From NCBI GenBank assembly GCA_963775185.1, contig CAVZIE010000031.1, forward strand, positions 992,001 to 1,056,000: 64,000 bases of DNA. The letters are read 5' to 3'. Below are positions 10,573 to 19,132 of the stretch, one piece after another. Made by a program: the position numbers and the translations under genes. The notes below the pieces were generated by a model, which ran no database searches, was not told the DNA's origin, and saw only the letters and a list, made by a program, of their open reading frames with translations. This DNA comes from JAPSGB01 sp963775185 (GTDB taxonomy: Bacteria; Myxococcota_A; Polyangia; Polyangiales; Polyangiaceae). Position 1 is the stretch's first letter. Every line of letters starts with the position of its first letter.

Positions 10573-10614
10573 CCCTTGGCTAGCAGCCCCGGGCAGGCCG
10601 CCGCAAGCCAAGGG
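10573..10614 (-). promoter_or_regulatory. Inverted repeat in the nrdR-ribD gap
   Basis: The 9-bp arms CCCTTGGCT (10573-10581) and AGCCAAGGG (10606-10614) are separated by 24 nt and fill most of the 67-nt gap before the ribD start. It could be an attenuator, a processing site or a terminator without a T-run. The function is inferred only from position. Confidence 0.35.
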
Positions 10615-10630
10615 GCGAAGGCGCGCGGGA

Positions 10631-11116
10631 TCATGGGCGGCGGCTCCCGGCCGGCGGCTCGGACTTGCGCCGCACTAGCTTGTCCATCTCCTCGATGAAC
10701 TCGTCGATGTCGCGGAACGAGCGATAGACGCTTGCGAAGCGCACGTACGCCACCTCGTCGAGATTCTTGAGGCGCTCCATCACGCGTTCGCCGATGACGC
10801 GCGACGTGATCTCCTTGGCCCCGCTCTCGGCCAGCTCCTGCTCGAGCTCCGAAGCCTGCTGCTCCAGCGTGTCGCTCTCGACCGGACGCTTGTTGCAGGC
10901 GATGCGCAGGCTGCCCAGGACTTTCGCGCGGTCGAACGGTTCGCGCTGGCCGTCTTTCTTCGCGACCGTCGGCAGCGTGTACTCGACGCGTTCGTACGTC
11001 GTGAAGCGACGCTTGCACGCGTCGCACTCGCGGCGCCGCCACGTTGCCGCGCCGCCCGCGACGAGTCGCGAGTCGATCACGCGGCTGTCCATTTCCTTGC
11101 AAGACGGGCACTGCAT
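10631..11116 (-). CDS. nrdR: Transcriptional repressor NrdR
   Basis: A zinc-ribbon/ATP-cone repressor of ribonucleotide reductase genes. The 161-residue protein starts MQCPSCKEMDSRVIDSR. Zinc cysteines are CPSC and CDAC (about 3-34), followed by RRFTTYERVE and the ATP-cone (VAKKDGQREPFDRAKVLGSLRIACNKRPV). The conserved YVRFASVYRSFRDIDEF lies near the end. It sits between fabF and ribD in the reverse-strand operon-like block. No nrd genes are in the window. Confidence 0.96.
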   Translation of the reverse strand: MQCPSCKEMDSRVIDSRLVAGGAATWRRRECDACKRRFTTYERVEYTLPTVAKKDGQREPFDRAKVLGSLRIACNKRPVESDTLEQQASELEQELAESGAKEITSRVIGERVMERLKNLDEVAYVRFASVYRSFRDIDEFIEEMDKLVRRKSEPPAGSRRP

Positions 11117-11146
11117 CGGCGGAACTCGCGGGCGCGCGCCGCCCCG

Positions 11147-12394
11147 TCACCCCCGGAAGGCGGACAAGATGAGCGTCGCGTTCGTCCCGCCGAAGCCGAA
11201 CGAGTTGCTCATCGCGTGGCGGATCGTGCGTTCTCTCGCCTGGTGCGGCACGTAGTCGAGCACGCACTCCGGATCCGGGTCGTCGAGGTTGATCGTGGGT
11301 GGAACGGCGCCGCGCTCGATGGCCTTGACGCACACCGTCGCTTCCACGGCGCCGGCGGCGCCCAGCAGGTGCCCCATCATCGACTTGGTCGAGCTGACCC
11401 AGAGCTGCTTGTCGAGCGCGTGACTGCCGAACACCTTGGAGATCGCCTTCGACTCCTCGGCGTCCCCGGCGGGCGTCGAGGTGCCGTGCGCGTTGATGTA
11501 GTCGATGTCGGTCGGCGAAAGCTTCGCGTCCGCGAGCGCGAGGCGCATCGCGCGGACCGCGCCCTTGCCTTCGGGCGCGGGCTTGGTGATGTGATAGGCG
11601 TCGCTCGTCGCCGACACGCCGGTGACCTCGGCGATGATGTGGGCGCCGCGCCGCCGCGCGCGCGACAGCGACTCGAGGATGAGCGTGCCGGCTCCCTCGC
11701 CGCACAGGAAGCCGTCGCGGCCCCTGTCCCATGGACGGCTCGCGCGCTCGGGCTCGGCGTTGCGGCGACTCAGGGCGAACATCGCGGAGAACCCGGCGAT
11801 GCCGATGGGCGTGATCGTCGCTTCCGCGCCGCCGGCGACCATCACCTCGGCGCGACCGGCGCGGATCCAGTGGACCGCCTCGCCGATGGCGTGGGCGCTC
11901 GACGAGCAGGCGCTGGTGTGCGCGTAGCTCGGGCCCTGGAAGCCGTGCGCGATCGAGACCTGGCCGGCGGCCATGTTCGCGATCAAGGACGGGATGAAGT
12001 ACGGGCTGACCTTGCCCGGGCCCTTGCGGTCGAGCACCAGGGTTACCCGCTCGAGGTTCTCGAGGCCGCCCAGGCCGACGCCGATGAACACGCCGACGTT
12101 CTCGCGCTCCTCGTCCGTCAGCCCCAGATCGGCTTGCTGCAGCGCCATCTTCGTGGCCGCCATGGCGAAAGGAATGAAGCGCGTGACCTCCTTGAGCTTC
12201 TTCTTCTCCATGAACAGGGTCGGATCGAAGCCCTTCACCTCGGCGGCGATGCGCGTGGCGTACGCCTCGGTGGCCTCGAAGAGCGTGATCGGGCCTGCAC
12301 CACTACGGCCCTCGAGGAGCGCGTTGAAGCTCTCCTCGGTTCCGATTCCGACGGGCGTGACCAGCCCCAAGCCGGTTACTACGACGCGTTCCAT
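11147..12394 (-). CDS. fabF: Beta-ketoacyl-ACP synthase II (FabF)
   Basis: Condenses malonyl-ACP with acyl-ACP during fatty-acid elongation. About 415 residues. The Cys-His-His triad is visible: active Cys in HTSACSSSAHAIGEAVHW, His in INAHGTSTPAGDAEE and His in STKSMMGHLLGAAGAVEA. The end has the family's Gly-rich NSFGFGGTNATLIL. The start MERVVVTGLGLVTPVG at 12394 matches the family. An in-frame GTG five codons upstream (12409) is an alternative, and GAGG lies only two bases before the chosen ATG. Follows acpP in the fab cluster with a 72-nt gap. Confidence 0.95.
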   Translation of the reverse strand: MERVVVTGLGLVTPVGIGTEESFNALLEGRSGAGPITLFEATEAYATRIAAEVKGFDPTLFMEKKKLKEVTRFIPFAMAATKMALQQADLGLTDEERENVGVFIGVGLGGLENLERVTLVLDRKGPGKVSPYFIPSLIANMAAGQVSIAHGFQGPSYAHTSACSSSAHAIGEAVHWIRAGRAEVMVAGGAEATITPIGIAGFSAMFALSRRNAEPERASRPWDRGRDGFLCGEGAGTLILESLSRARRRGAHIIAEVTGVSATSDAYHITKPAPEGKGAVRAMRLALADAKLSPTDIDYINAHGTSTPAGDAEESKAISKVFGSHALDKQLWVSSTKSMMGHLLGAAGAVEATVCVKAIERGAVPPTINLDDPDPECVLDYVPHQARERTIRHAMSNSFGFGGTNATLILSAFRG

Positions 12395-12466
12395 GACCTC
12401 GGCTGCCACCAGGGAAGCCTGCCACGCGGATCGCCGGAGCCGGAGCTCCGACGATCCCGCGGACCG

Positions 12467-12712
12467 TCAGCTTCCTGCGGCGTGCTTCCCGATGTAATCG
12501 ACTGCATCCTGGACAGTGCGGATCTTCTCGGTGTCCTCGTCCGGGATGTCGATCTCGAAGGCCTCCTCGAAGGCGAGCACAAGCTCGACCAGGCCGAGCG
12601 AATCGGCGCCCAGATCATCGATGAACGTGGACTCCGGTTTGATGTCCTTCTCTTCGACGTCAAGCTGCTCCTTGATGATGCGCTTGACCTCGGCCTCGAT
12701 CTTCTCCGACAT
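12467..12712 (-). CDS. acpP: Acyl carrier protein
   Basis: An 81-residue acidic carrier protein. The phosphopantetheine attachment Ser lies in the motif LGADSLGLVELV. The length, acidic helices (VKRIIKEQLDVEEKDIK, LAFEEAFEIDIPDED) and position between fabG and fabF are all canonical. The ribosome-binding site GGAGG stands four bases before ATG 12712. Confidence 0.97.
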   Translation of the reverse strand: MSEKIEAEVKRIIKEQLDVEEKDIKPESTFIDDLGADSLGLVELVLAFEEAFEIDIPDEDTEKIRTVQDAVDYIGKHAAGS

Positions 12713-12789
12713 GATGCCTCCACGGGGCTCTACAACGATCGCCGCCCCGATTCACAGATGTTTTGCGCTGCGTGCCACAAACCCAGTCA

Positions 12790-13536
12790 TTACATGTACA
12801 TTCCCCCGTTTACACGGAGGGTCTGTCCGGTGATGTAGGCGGCCTCGTCGGAGGCCAGGAACGCCGCCGCGGCCGCGACCTCGGCCGCCGTTCCGGCGCG
12901 CCCGAGCGGCACGGCGGTGAGCATGGCGCTCTGCTGCTCCGCGCTGAGCCCGGCGGTCATGTCCGTCTCGATGTAGCCGGGCGCGACGGCGTTGACCGTG
13001 ATGCCGCGCGACGCGTACTCGCGCGCGAGGCTCTTGGCCACGCCGAGCAGCGCGGCCTTCGACGCGGCGTACGCGGTCTGGCCGGCATTGCCCATTTCGC
13101 CGACGACGCTCGATAGCAGCACGATGCGGCCGGTGCGCGCGCGCATCATCACCTTGATCGCCGCGCGCGAGCAGGCGACCGCGCCCTTCAGGTTCACCGC
13201 CAGCGTGCGATCCAGATCCTCGTCCTTGAGACGCAGGATCAAGCCGTCGATCGAGATCCCGGCGCTGGCCACCAGGATGTCGAGCCGTCCCAGACGCTTC
13301 GCGATCTCCGCGATCGCTTTTTCGCTGGCCGCAGTGTCGGCGACGTCGAATCTCGCGATCTCGGCCTTGCCGCCCGCGCTCTCGACGACCTCGGTGACGG
13401 CGACGGCGGCGGCCTCGTTCGACACGTAGTTCACGACCACGCGGGCGCCGCGCTCCGCGAGCGTTTCGGCCACGGCGCGGCCGATCCCGCGGGAACCGCC
13501 GGTCACGATCGCTACCTTTCCGTCGAGGTCGAACAT
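12790..13536 (-). CDS. fabG: 3-oxoacyl-ACP reductase FabG
   Basis: An NADPH-dependent short-chain dehydrogenase that reduces 3-ketoacyl-ACP. The 248-residue protein starts MFDLDGKVAIVTGGSRGIG. Cofactor motif is TGGSRGIGRA. The catalytic Ser-Tyr-Lys are in LLSSVVGEMGNAGQTAYAASKAA. The C-terminal consensus VAPGYIETDM and YITGQTLRVNGGMYM is typical of FabG. Placed between fabD and acpP. The 184-bp gap to fabD contains one copy of the dispersed element. Confidence 0.95.
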   Translation of the reverse strand: MFDLDGKVAIVTGGSRGIGRAVAETLAERGARVVVNYVSNEAAAVAVTEVVESAGGKAEIARFDVADTAASEKAIAEIAKRLGRLDILVASAGISIDGLILRLKDEDLDRTLAVNLKGAVACSRAAIKVMMRARTGRIVLLSSVVGEMGNAGQTAYAASKAALLGVAKSLAREYASRGITVNAVAPGYIETDMTAGLSAEQQSAMLTAVPLGRAGTAAEVAAAAAFLASDEAAYITGQTLRVNGGMYM

Positions 13537-13682
13537 CTGCTTGCGCCGCGCGGCTGCCGCCGGGGCGCGCCTGTTTACCACGCCGTCGCGCGGATCAACC
13601 TCGAAAGATCTCGCCGCACCGCGGCGGACGCACCGCGTCTGGCGCGTAACGCGATACGCGACGAGCGAGCGGGGGAGGGGGA

Positions 13683-13713
13683 TGCCGGTCCGGCGCGGCC
13701 GGCGGACCGGGGC
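13683..13713 (+). repeat. Dispersed GC-rich element, copy 2 (self-complementary form)
   Basis: Reads TGCCGGTCCGGCGCGG at 13683-13698 and is followed by CCGGCGGACCGG, so 8-bp arms CCGGTCCG / CGGACCGG fold back over a 10-nt loop. It lies 7-37 nt downstream of the fabD stop on the reverse strand, inside an otherwise tightly packed fatty-acid gene cluster. Confidence 0.75.
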
Positions 13714-13720
13714 GCCGGCG

Positions 13721-14659
13721 TCAAGCGCCCAGGAATTCCGCGACTTTCGCGATCGCCGCTGGATCGCCGACACCGAGCACGGCGATCCGCTTGTCGATGC
13801 GCTTCACCAGCCCGGCCAGCACCTTGCCCGGCCCTATCTCGAGCGCCTGTGTCACGCCCGCCCCGGCCATGTGCTGGATCGACTCCTCCCAGCGCACCGG
13901 CCCGTCGATCTGCCGTACCAGGAGCGACGCGATGCGACCTGGATCGGCGTTCGGCGTGCCTTCCACGTTCGACACCACGGGAAAGGCTGGCGCGCGCAGG
14001 GCCACGCTCGCCAGCGCTTGCTCGACCGCGCGCGCGGCCGGCGCCATCAGCGCACAGTGGAACGGTGCGCTCACCTTGAGCGGGATCGCCTTCAGCTTGC
14101 GCTCGCCGGCGAGCCGCGCGGCACGTTCCACGGCGCTGGCCTGCCCGGCGATCACCACCTGTCCCGGCGCGTTGAAGTTCGCCGGCGACAACACCTCGCC
14201 CTGGGCCGCGTCGGCGCACAGGGCGCGCACCGCGTCCGGATCGCCGCCCATGATCGCCGCCATCGCACCCTGGCCCTCGGGCACCGCGTCCTGCATCGCC
14301 TTGCCCCTGAGGTGCACGAGCCGGACCGCGTCCTCGAGCTCGAGCGCGCCGCTCGCCACCAGCGCACTGTACTCGCCCAGGGAGTGGCCGGCTGCCAGCG
14401 CGGGGGCCGGCAGCGACGGCATCGCTTCGCGGAGCGCGGCCAGCGCGGCGATGCTGGTCGTGACGATCGCGGGCTGGGTGTTGGCGGTTCGCGTCAGCTC
14501 GTCCTCGGGGCCCTCGAAGCACAGCTTGGAGATCGACCAACCCAGGGCCGCGTCCGCGCGCTCGAACACGCGACGCGCGGCATCGGAGGCCTCGACCAGG
14601 GCCTTGCCCATGCCGACGTGCTGCGTACCTTGTCCGGGAAATAGCCAGGCAGAGCTCAC
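13721..14659 (-). CDS. fabD: Malonyl-CoA:ACP transacylase FabD
   Basis: Loads malonyl groups onto ACP. The 312-residue protein begins MSSAWLFPGQGTQHVGMG, with the family's GQGxQ oxyanion motif. The nucleophile is in AAGHSLGEYSALVASG and the catalytic His in SAPFHCALMAPAA. Length and motif spacing are normal. It lies 40 nt after fabH, in the order fabH-fabD-fabG-acpP-fabF. Confidence 0.96.
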   Translation of the reverse strand: MSSAWLFPGQGTQHVGMGKALVEASDAARRVFERADAALGWSISKLCFEGPEDELTRTANTQPAIVTTSIAALAALREAMPSLPAPALAAGHSLGEYSALVASGALELEDAVRLVHLRGKAMQDAVPEGQGAMAAIMGGDPDAVRALCADAAQGEVLSPANFNAPGQVVIAGQASAVERAARLAGERKLKAIPLKVSAPFHCALMAPAARAVEQALASVALRAPAFPVVSNVEGTPNADPGRIASLLVRQIDGPVRWEESIQHMAGAGVTQALEIGPGKVLAGLVKRIDKRIAVLGVGDPAAIAKVAEFLGA

Positions 14660-14699
14660 GCGCCGCGTTCTATCGCGTTACTTCCCGTGTGCACACCCG

Positions 14700-15698
14700 C
14701 TACATCCGGACCAGGGCGCTGGCCCACGAGATGCCCGCGCCCAGGGCGCACATCAGCACGCGGTGGCCGGGCTGGATGCGGCCGTCGCGCACGGCCTCGT
14801 CCAGCGCGATGGGGATGGAGGCGCTGGACGTGTTGCCGTAGCGATCGATGTTGAGCACGAAGCGCTCGAGCGGGATGTCCAGTCGCGCGGCGACCTGGTT
14901 GAGGATCCGGAGGTTTGCCTGGTGCGGGACCACCCAGTCGACCTCGCCCGGCGCGAGCCCGGCCTCGGCGAGCGCGTCGCGGCTCGCGCTGGTCAGGTTC
15001 TTCACGGCGACCTTGAAGATGTCCTGGCCGATCATGTGGACCTTGTCGCGGTGGTTCGCGATCGCGCTCTCCGTGATCGGCTCCTTGCTGCCGCCGGCGG
15101 GGATGCACAGCGACTCGGCCCAGGTGGCGTCGGTGTGGAGGCGCGTCGAGAGCACGCGGCCCGTGTCGTCCGCGGCGGGCGACAGCACGGCGGCGCCGGC
15201 GCCGTCGCCGAACAGGACGCAGGTCGTACGGTCATCCCAGTTGAGCACCCGCGACAGCAGCTCTACGCCGACGACGAGCACGTGGCGGCACATGCCCGTC
15301 TTGATGAATTGATCGCCGATCGACATCGCGTAGACGAAGCCGGCGCAGGCCGCGGCGATGTCGAACGCGGGGATCCCGGTGACGCCGAGCTTCTTCTGCA
15401 GGAAGGCCGCGCACGCCGGTAGCCGCATGTCCGGGCTGATCGTCCCGACGACGATCATGTCCAGATCGGTGGCCGCCAGGCCCGCGGCGTCCAGGGCGCG
15501 CTTGGCGGCCTGCAGGGCCATGTCGCTCGCCGCCTCGCCGTCGGCGGCGACGTGGCGCTGCTTGATCCCGGTCCGGTCGGTGATCCAGGCGTCGGACGTG
15601 TCGACGATCTTCTCGAGATCGAAGTTCGTCAGGACCCGCTCGGGTGCGTAGGCCCCGGTGCCGGCGATGCGGCTGCCAGGGCGATCCGTCGTCGCCAT
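14700..15698 (-). CDS. fabH: Beta-ketoacyl-ACP synthase III FabH
   Basis: Starts fatty-acid chains by condensing acyl-CoA with malonyl-ACP. The 332-residue protein has the catalytic Cys in IAAACAGFVYAMSIG, His in WVVPHQANLRIL and Asn in DRYGNTSSASIP. The C-terminus GHRVLMCALGAGISWASALVRM is typical. It directly follows rpmF (81-bp gap), where plsX is normally found between the two. Confidence 0.96.
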   Translation of the reverse strand: MATTDRPGSRIAGTGAYAPERVLTNFDLEKIVDTSDAWITDRTGIKQRHVAADGEAASDMALQAAKRALDAAGLAATDLDMIVVGTISPDMRLPACAAFLQKKLGVTGIPAFDIAAACAGFVYAMSIGDQFIKTGMCRHVLVVGVELLSRVLNWDDRTTCVLFGDGAGAAVLSPAADDTGRVLSTRLHTDATWAESLCIPAGGSKEPITESAIANHRDKVHMIGQDIFKVAVKNLTSASRDALAEAGLAPGEVDWVVPHQANLRILNQVAARLDIPLERFVLNIDRYGNTSSASIPIALDEAVRDGRIQPGHRVLMCALGAGISWASALVRM

Positions 15699-15779
15699 TC
15701 CCCGGTGGTACGATCCCGCGCGCCGCGCGTCACGGAAAATGGTTCAACCAGCTGGCCGGTGAACCGGGGCGGAAGCTCT

Positions 15780-15968
15780 CTAGTCTTCCTTCGCCTGCTT
15801 CACGACCGCGCGCCCCTTGTAGAAGCCGCACGACGGGCAGACGCGATGGGAGATCATCGGCGCCGAGCAGTTCGAGCAGGGGATCACGTTGGGTGCGGAC
15901 ACCTTGTCGTGCTGAGCACGGCGCATGTCGCGCTTGCTGCTGGATTTCCGGCGCTTCGGGACTGCCAC
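15780..15968 (-). CDS. rpmF: Ribosomal protein bL32
   Basis: A 62-residue zinc-ribbon protein of the large subunit. It starts at GTG 15968 (VAVPKRRKSSSKRDMRR). The perfect AAGGAG eight bases upstream overlaps the last codons of yceD and decides the start. Zinc cysteines are in CSNC and CPSC. The yceD-rpmF pair is conserved in bacteria. Confidence 0.95.
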   Translation of the reverse strand: MAVPKRRKSSSKRDMRRAQHDKVSAPNVIPCSNCSAPMISHRVCPSCGFYKGRAVVKQAKED

Positions 15969-15973
15969 GGGAC

Positions 15974-16652
15974 TTACTCCTTGTTCTGGCGCAGACGGCT
16001 CGCGATCGCGGCGAGCGGGGCGAGCCGGGGATCGATCGGGCGCGGCTCGGCGCCTCCGGGCTCGGCGGAGGGCGGAGCGATAGCGGGATCGTCGGTCGAA
16101 GGCAAGTCCGAACGCCGCACCGTCATCGGAAGCTCGAGCAGGAGGAACTCCCGCACGAACCCGTCGAGCACGACCCGCTCGCCGGCGTAGGTGTCCCGGG
16201 CCGCGTCCTGGTCGCTGAGCTCGGGATCCGCCCCCCAGCCGGCGGCCTTGCCGCCCTTGCCCGCCTTGCGCGGGGCCTTCGCGCCGCGCGGGTCCGCGGC
16301 CGCGCCGCCGTCCGCGGTGGGGTCCGGCCTTGCGCCCGGCCCGGCGCGTCCGGGGGCGCGCCTCGGGTTCCGGCGCGGGCGACAGCAGCAGCGTGATCTC
16401 GGGCGTCAGCTCGATCGCGACGGGCTGCAGCGTGAAGGCGTCGGGCATGGTGATGCTCACGCGAGCCGAGCCCTGGACGATCACGTCGCGCCCGCTCTTC
16501 GTGAGCTGCGCGTCCAGCTCGCCCGACCCGACGGGCGTCGCGTCGGTGTCCGCGAACGACTGGCGAAGCCAGCCCTCGGGGAGCGTCCAGACGACCTCCT
16601 TCGGACCGCGCTCCAGATCGGCGAGCGGGACGACGAACAACGGCGTTGACAT
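15974..16652 (-). CDS. yceD: YceD/DUF177 family protein, apparent frameshift
   Basis: The DUF177 partner that precedes rpmF in most bacteria and is linked to 23S rRNA processing. The first part from ATG 16652 (MSTPLFVVPLADLERGPK ... GSARVSITMPDAFTLQPV ... LTPEITLLLSPAPEPEA) and the end (ERVVLDGFVREFLLLELPM ... IASRLRQNKE) are in different frames. One extra base in the C-rich stretch GCGCGCCCCCGG near 16360-16372 joins them through a Gly/Ala/Pro-rich linker. The usual Cys motifs are missing. The stop overlaps the rpmF ribosome-binding site, so the two are translationally coupled. The frameshift is in a homopolymer and may be a sequencing error. Confidence 0.75.
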
Positions 16653-16750
16653 GCGCGGCAGGCGGGAAGCTAGCGCCAGCGGGTGGCCGCCGCAAATCAC
16701 CGCTTGGCCGTAGCGGGGAGGCGCGCCGTGGTCTAGCGTCGCGCCCCGCC

Positions 16751-18112
16751 ATGTGGCGCGCGATAAAGGGCGATACCCGGTGGCGCCGGCTGCTGCTCGC
16801 GGTCGGCGTCTATGCCGTGACGACCGGGGTGTTCTTCGCCTGCGCCGCGCGGAACACCGTGGTCACGCACACGTCGTGGAACCACTTCGCGCTGCTGGCC
16901 GAGTCGTGGCTCCACGGGCGGCTCGACCTCGGGCACGCGCCGCCGGCGTACGCGGGCAACAACGATTTCGCGAGCTTCCACGGTCACTGGTACGTCACGT
17001 TTCCGCCCTTGCCCGCCGTGCTGCTCGTCCCGCTCGTCGCCCTCGCGGGCAGCGCGGAGCGCGTCCGCGACGGTCAGTTCTTCCTCTGGCTCGCCGGCGT
17101 CGGGCCGGCGATATTGTTCCTGGCGCTCGAACGCCTGCGCTGGACCCGCCGCGGCGGCCGTTCCACGTCTGCCAACGCGCTGCTCGCCCTGCTGTTCGCG
17201 TTCGGCAGCGTGTACTTCTTCACCGCCGAGCAGGGGACGGTGTGGTTCGCGGCGCACGTCGTCGCCGTCGCGCTGGCGGCGCTGTACCTGTGGGCCGCCC
17301 TCGACGCGGCGCACCCGTTCGTGGCGGGGCTCGCGATCGGGCTCGGCTTCCTCTCGCGATCGCCGCTGCTGTTCGCCGTCCCCTTGTTCGCGCTCGAGAC
17401 GCTGCGCGTGAGCCGGCGCACGCCCGCACAGATGGCGCACGAGGTGCGGCACACCGGCGCGCGGCGCGAGCTCGACGGCTGGTGGCGGCGCCTCGACAAG
17501 GGGCGCGTCCTGCGCCGCTACCTGGCGTTCGCCGTGCCGATCCTCGTCGTGCTCGGGCTGTCGCTCTGGCACAACAAGGCACGCTTCGGCAGCCCGTTCG
17601 AGTTCGGCTACCGCTACCTGACGGTGCAGTGGCAGGGCCGCATGGAGAAGTACGGGCTCTTCAACTACCACTTCCTCGCGAAGAACCTCGGCGTCGTCGT
17701 GACCAGCTTGCCGTACGTGCTGCATCCGCCGAAGCCCGAGCCGTTCCAGATCAACGTCCACGGGCTGGCGCTGTGGGTCACGACGCCGCTCTACCTGTGG
17801 CTGCTGTGGCCGCGCCGCTGGACCGATCTGCACCTGCCGCTGTGGCTCACCGTCGCCGCCGTCGCCGTCCCGACGCTGTTCTACCAGAACACCGGCTGGG
17901 TCCAGTTCGGCTACCGCTTCTCCAACGACTACTCCGTGTTCCTGTTCGCGCTGTTCGCCCTCGGCGGCTATCGCCTCGGGGCGCTGTTCACCACCGCGGC
18001 GCTCTGGTCGGTCGTGATCAACACGTTCGGGGCCATCACCTTCCAGCGCGCGGGCATGGGCGGCTTCTACTACCAGGACAACACGCAGCGCGTGATCTAC
18101 CAGCCGGACTGA
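16751..18112 (+). CDS. Polytopic membrane protein, possibly a GT-C-type glycosyltransferase
   Basis: A 453-residue protein with about ten hydrophobic segments from residue 12 (LLLAVGVYAVTTGVFF) to the end. An early periplasmic loop holds HTSWNHFALLAESWLHGRLDLG and YAGNNDFASFHGHWYVTFPPLPAVLL. The pattern of a short first loop with Asp/Glu/His residues before serial membrane helices recalls lipid-linked-sugar-dependent GT-C glycosyltransferases, but no diagnostic motif confirms it. Divergent from yceD with a 98-bp gap. Two bases after its stop begins an inverted pair of the dispersed element. Confidence 0.7.
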   Translation: MWRAIKGDTRWRRLLLAVGVYAVTTGVFFACAARNTVVTHTSWNHFALLAESWLHGRLDLGHAPPAYAGNNDFASFHGHWYVTFPPLPAVLLVPLVALAGSAERVRDGQFFLWLAGVGPAILFLALERLRWTRRGGRSTSANALLALLFAFGSVYFFTAEQGTVWFAAHVVAVALAALYLWAALDAAHPFVAGLAIGLGFLSRSPLLFAVPLFALETLRVSRRTPAQMAHEVRHTGARRELDGWWRRLDKGRVLRRYLAFAVPILVVLGLSLWHNKARFGSPFEFGYRYLTVQWQGRMEKYGLFNYHFLAKNLGVVVTSLPYVLHPPKPEPFQINVHGLALWVTTPLYLWLLWPRRWTDLHLPLWLTVAAVAVPTLFYQNTGWVQFGYRFSNDYSVFLFALFALGGYRLGALFTTAALWSVVINTFGAITFQRAGMGGFYYQDNTQRVIYQPD

Positions 18113-18113
18113 T

Positions 18114-18188
18114 TGCCGGTCCGGCGCGGAACCGCGCGAGCCGGCCGCGGGCGCGCCTCGCACCACGGGATTCCGCGCCGGACCGGCA
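18114..18188. repeat. Dispersed GC-rich element, inverted pair (copies 3 and 4)
   Basis: TGCCGGTCCGGCGCGGAA at 18114-18131 faces its exact reverse complement TTCCGCGCCGGACCGGCA at 18171-18188. The 18-bp arms enclose a 39-nt loop and would form a strong stem in RNA. It starts two bases after the stop of the upstream membrane protein gene and ends 55 bp before the next start. The structure resembles a REP/BIME unit or an uptake-sequence terminator. There is no T-run. Confidence 0.9.
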
Positions 18189-18243
18189 GCAGCCGCCGGT
18201 CGCCCCGCTGGCGCTCGGGGCGACGCGGCTCCAGATTCCCGGC

Positions 18244-18673
18244 ATGCGCGAGCGCGTGCGCGACATCCTCGAGGCGACCGCCGCCGAAGCGAAGGGGCCG
18301 CACGCCGACGCGGTGCGGGCGTCGCGGCGACGCACCGGGCGCGAAACCGGACTCGCGTCGCTGCAGCAGGAGATCCTCGGCGAGATGGCCTCGGCGCTCG
18401 GGCGCGCCGAGGAGCACGTCACGCGATCGCTCGCGGCGCTCGCGGAGCTCGACGCGTCGATTGTCGCGGTCGAGCGCGACGTCGCCGCCGGGTGCGCCGA
18501 GCCGAGCGAGCTCGACCGGCTTGTGGTCGCATACAATGACGAGCACGACGTGGCAGAGCGCCGGCTGTGGGAGCTCGAGGTGCACCGCGAGGCACTCGGC
18601 ATCCGCGATCACGAGCGTGCTGGCGGAGCACTATCCGCTGCCGAAGCGGCGCGACCGCGTCACTTCCCGGTGA
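18244..18673 (+). CDS. Hypothetical coiled-coil-like protein, probable frameshift near the end
   Basis: A helical, charged protein (MRERVRDILEATAAEAKGP ... LQQEILGEMASALGRAEEHVTRSLAALAELDASIVAVERDV ... RLWELEVHREALGIRDH), about 142 residues. From about 18610 the first frame turns into a low-quality read-through. The next frame gives SVLAEHYPLPKRRDRVTSR and a stop at 18671-18673. One extra base near 18610 (CACGAGCG) would explain this. The 3' end overlaps the opposite lipoprotein gene tail-to-tail by 14 bp. No family recognised. Confidence 0.5.
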
Positions 18674-19124
18674 AGCTCCGCACCCACCAGTCGATCTGCT
18701 TGGCTTGCGCCTGCATCTGCTCCTTGGTGCCGCCGGCCTCGAGCACGTAGATGTGCGAGTCGGTGACGAACACCGTGACGGTGTAGAGGTGCGGCTTGCT
18801 CGCTTCGTCGTGGCCGAAGCGCAGCTGCTTGCCGGTGAGGCCCTGGGCGTTCTTCACGTCGCCCTGGCCGAGCAAGGCGTAGCCGCCGCGCTGGCGCATG
18901 CTGTTCTCGATCGCGCGCGTCCAGAACTCGATCGGGCCCTTCGGATCGTTGTCGATCTCGCGCACGGCGAGGACCACGCCATCGGCCGTGGTCGCACGCC
19001 AAGCGTAGCCGTAGTCGTCCTGGTTCTCGAGCTCGATGAATCCAGGCGGCGTGGCGGCCTGGAACGAGTGGCCGCAGGCGGTCAGCAGCAGTAGGCACAG
19101 CGGGAGCAGCAGGGTGCGACGCAT
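18660..19124 (-). CDS. Small lipoprotein of unknown function
   Basis: A 154-residue protein with a type II signal peptide (MRRTLLLPLCLLLLTAC, lipobox LLTAC), so it is probably lipid-anchored to a membrane. The mature part is a single mixed alpha/beta domain (GYAWRATTADGVVLAVREIDND, YTVTVFVTDSHIYVLEAGG). The start at 19124 is preferred over an upstream GTG (19136) because it directly begins the signal peptide and has GAGG upstream. It lies eight bases after the DUF4349 gene, suggesting cotranscription. Confidence 0.7.
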   Translation of the reverse strand: MRRTLLLPLCLLLLTACGHSFQAATPPGFIELENQDDYGYAWRATTADGVVLAVREIDNDPKGPIEFWTRAIENSMRQRGGYALLGQGDVKNAQGLTGKQLRFGHDEASKPHLYTVTVFVTDSHIYVLEAGGTKEQMQAQAKQIDWWVRSFTGK

Positions 19125-19132
19125 GGCGGTCC

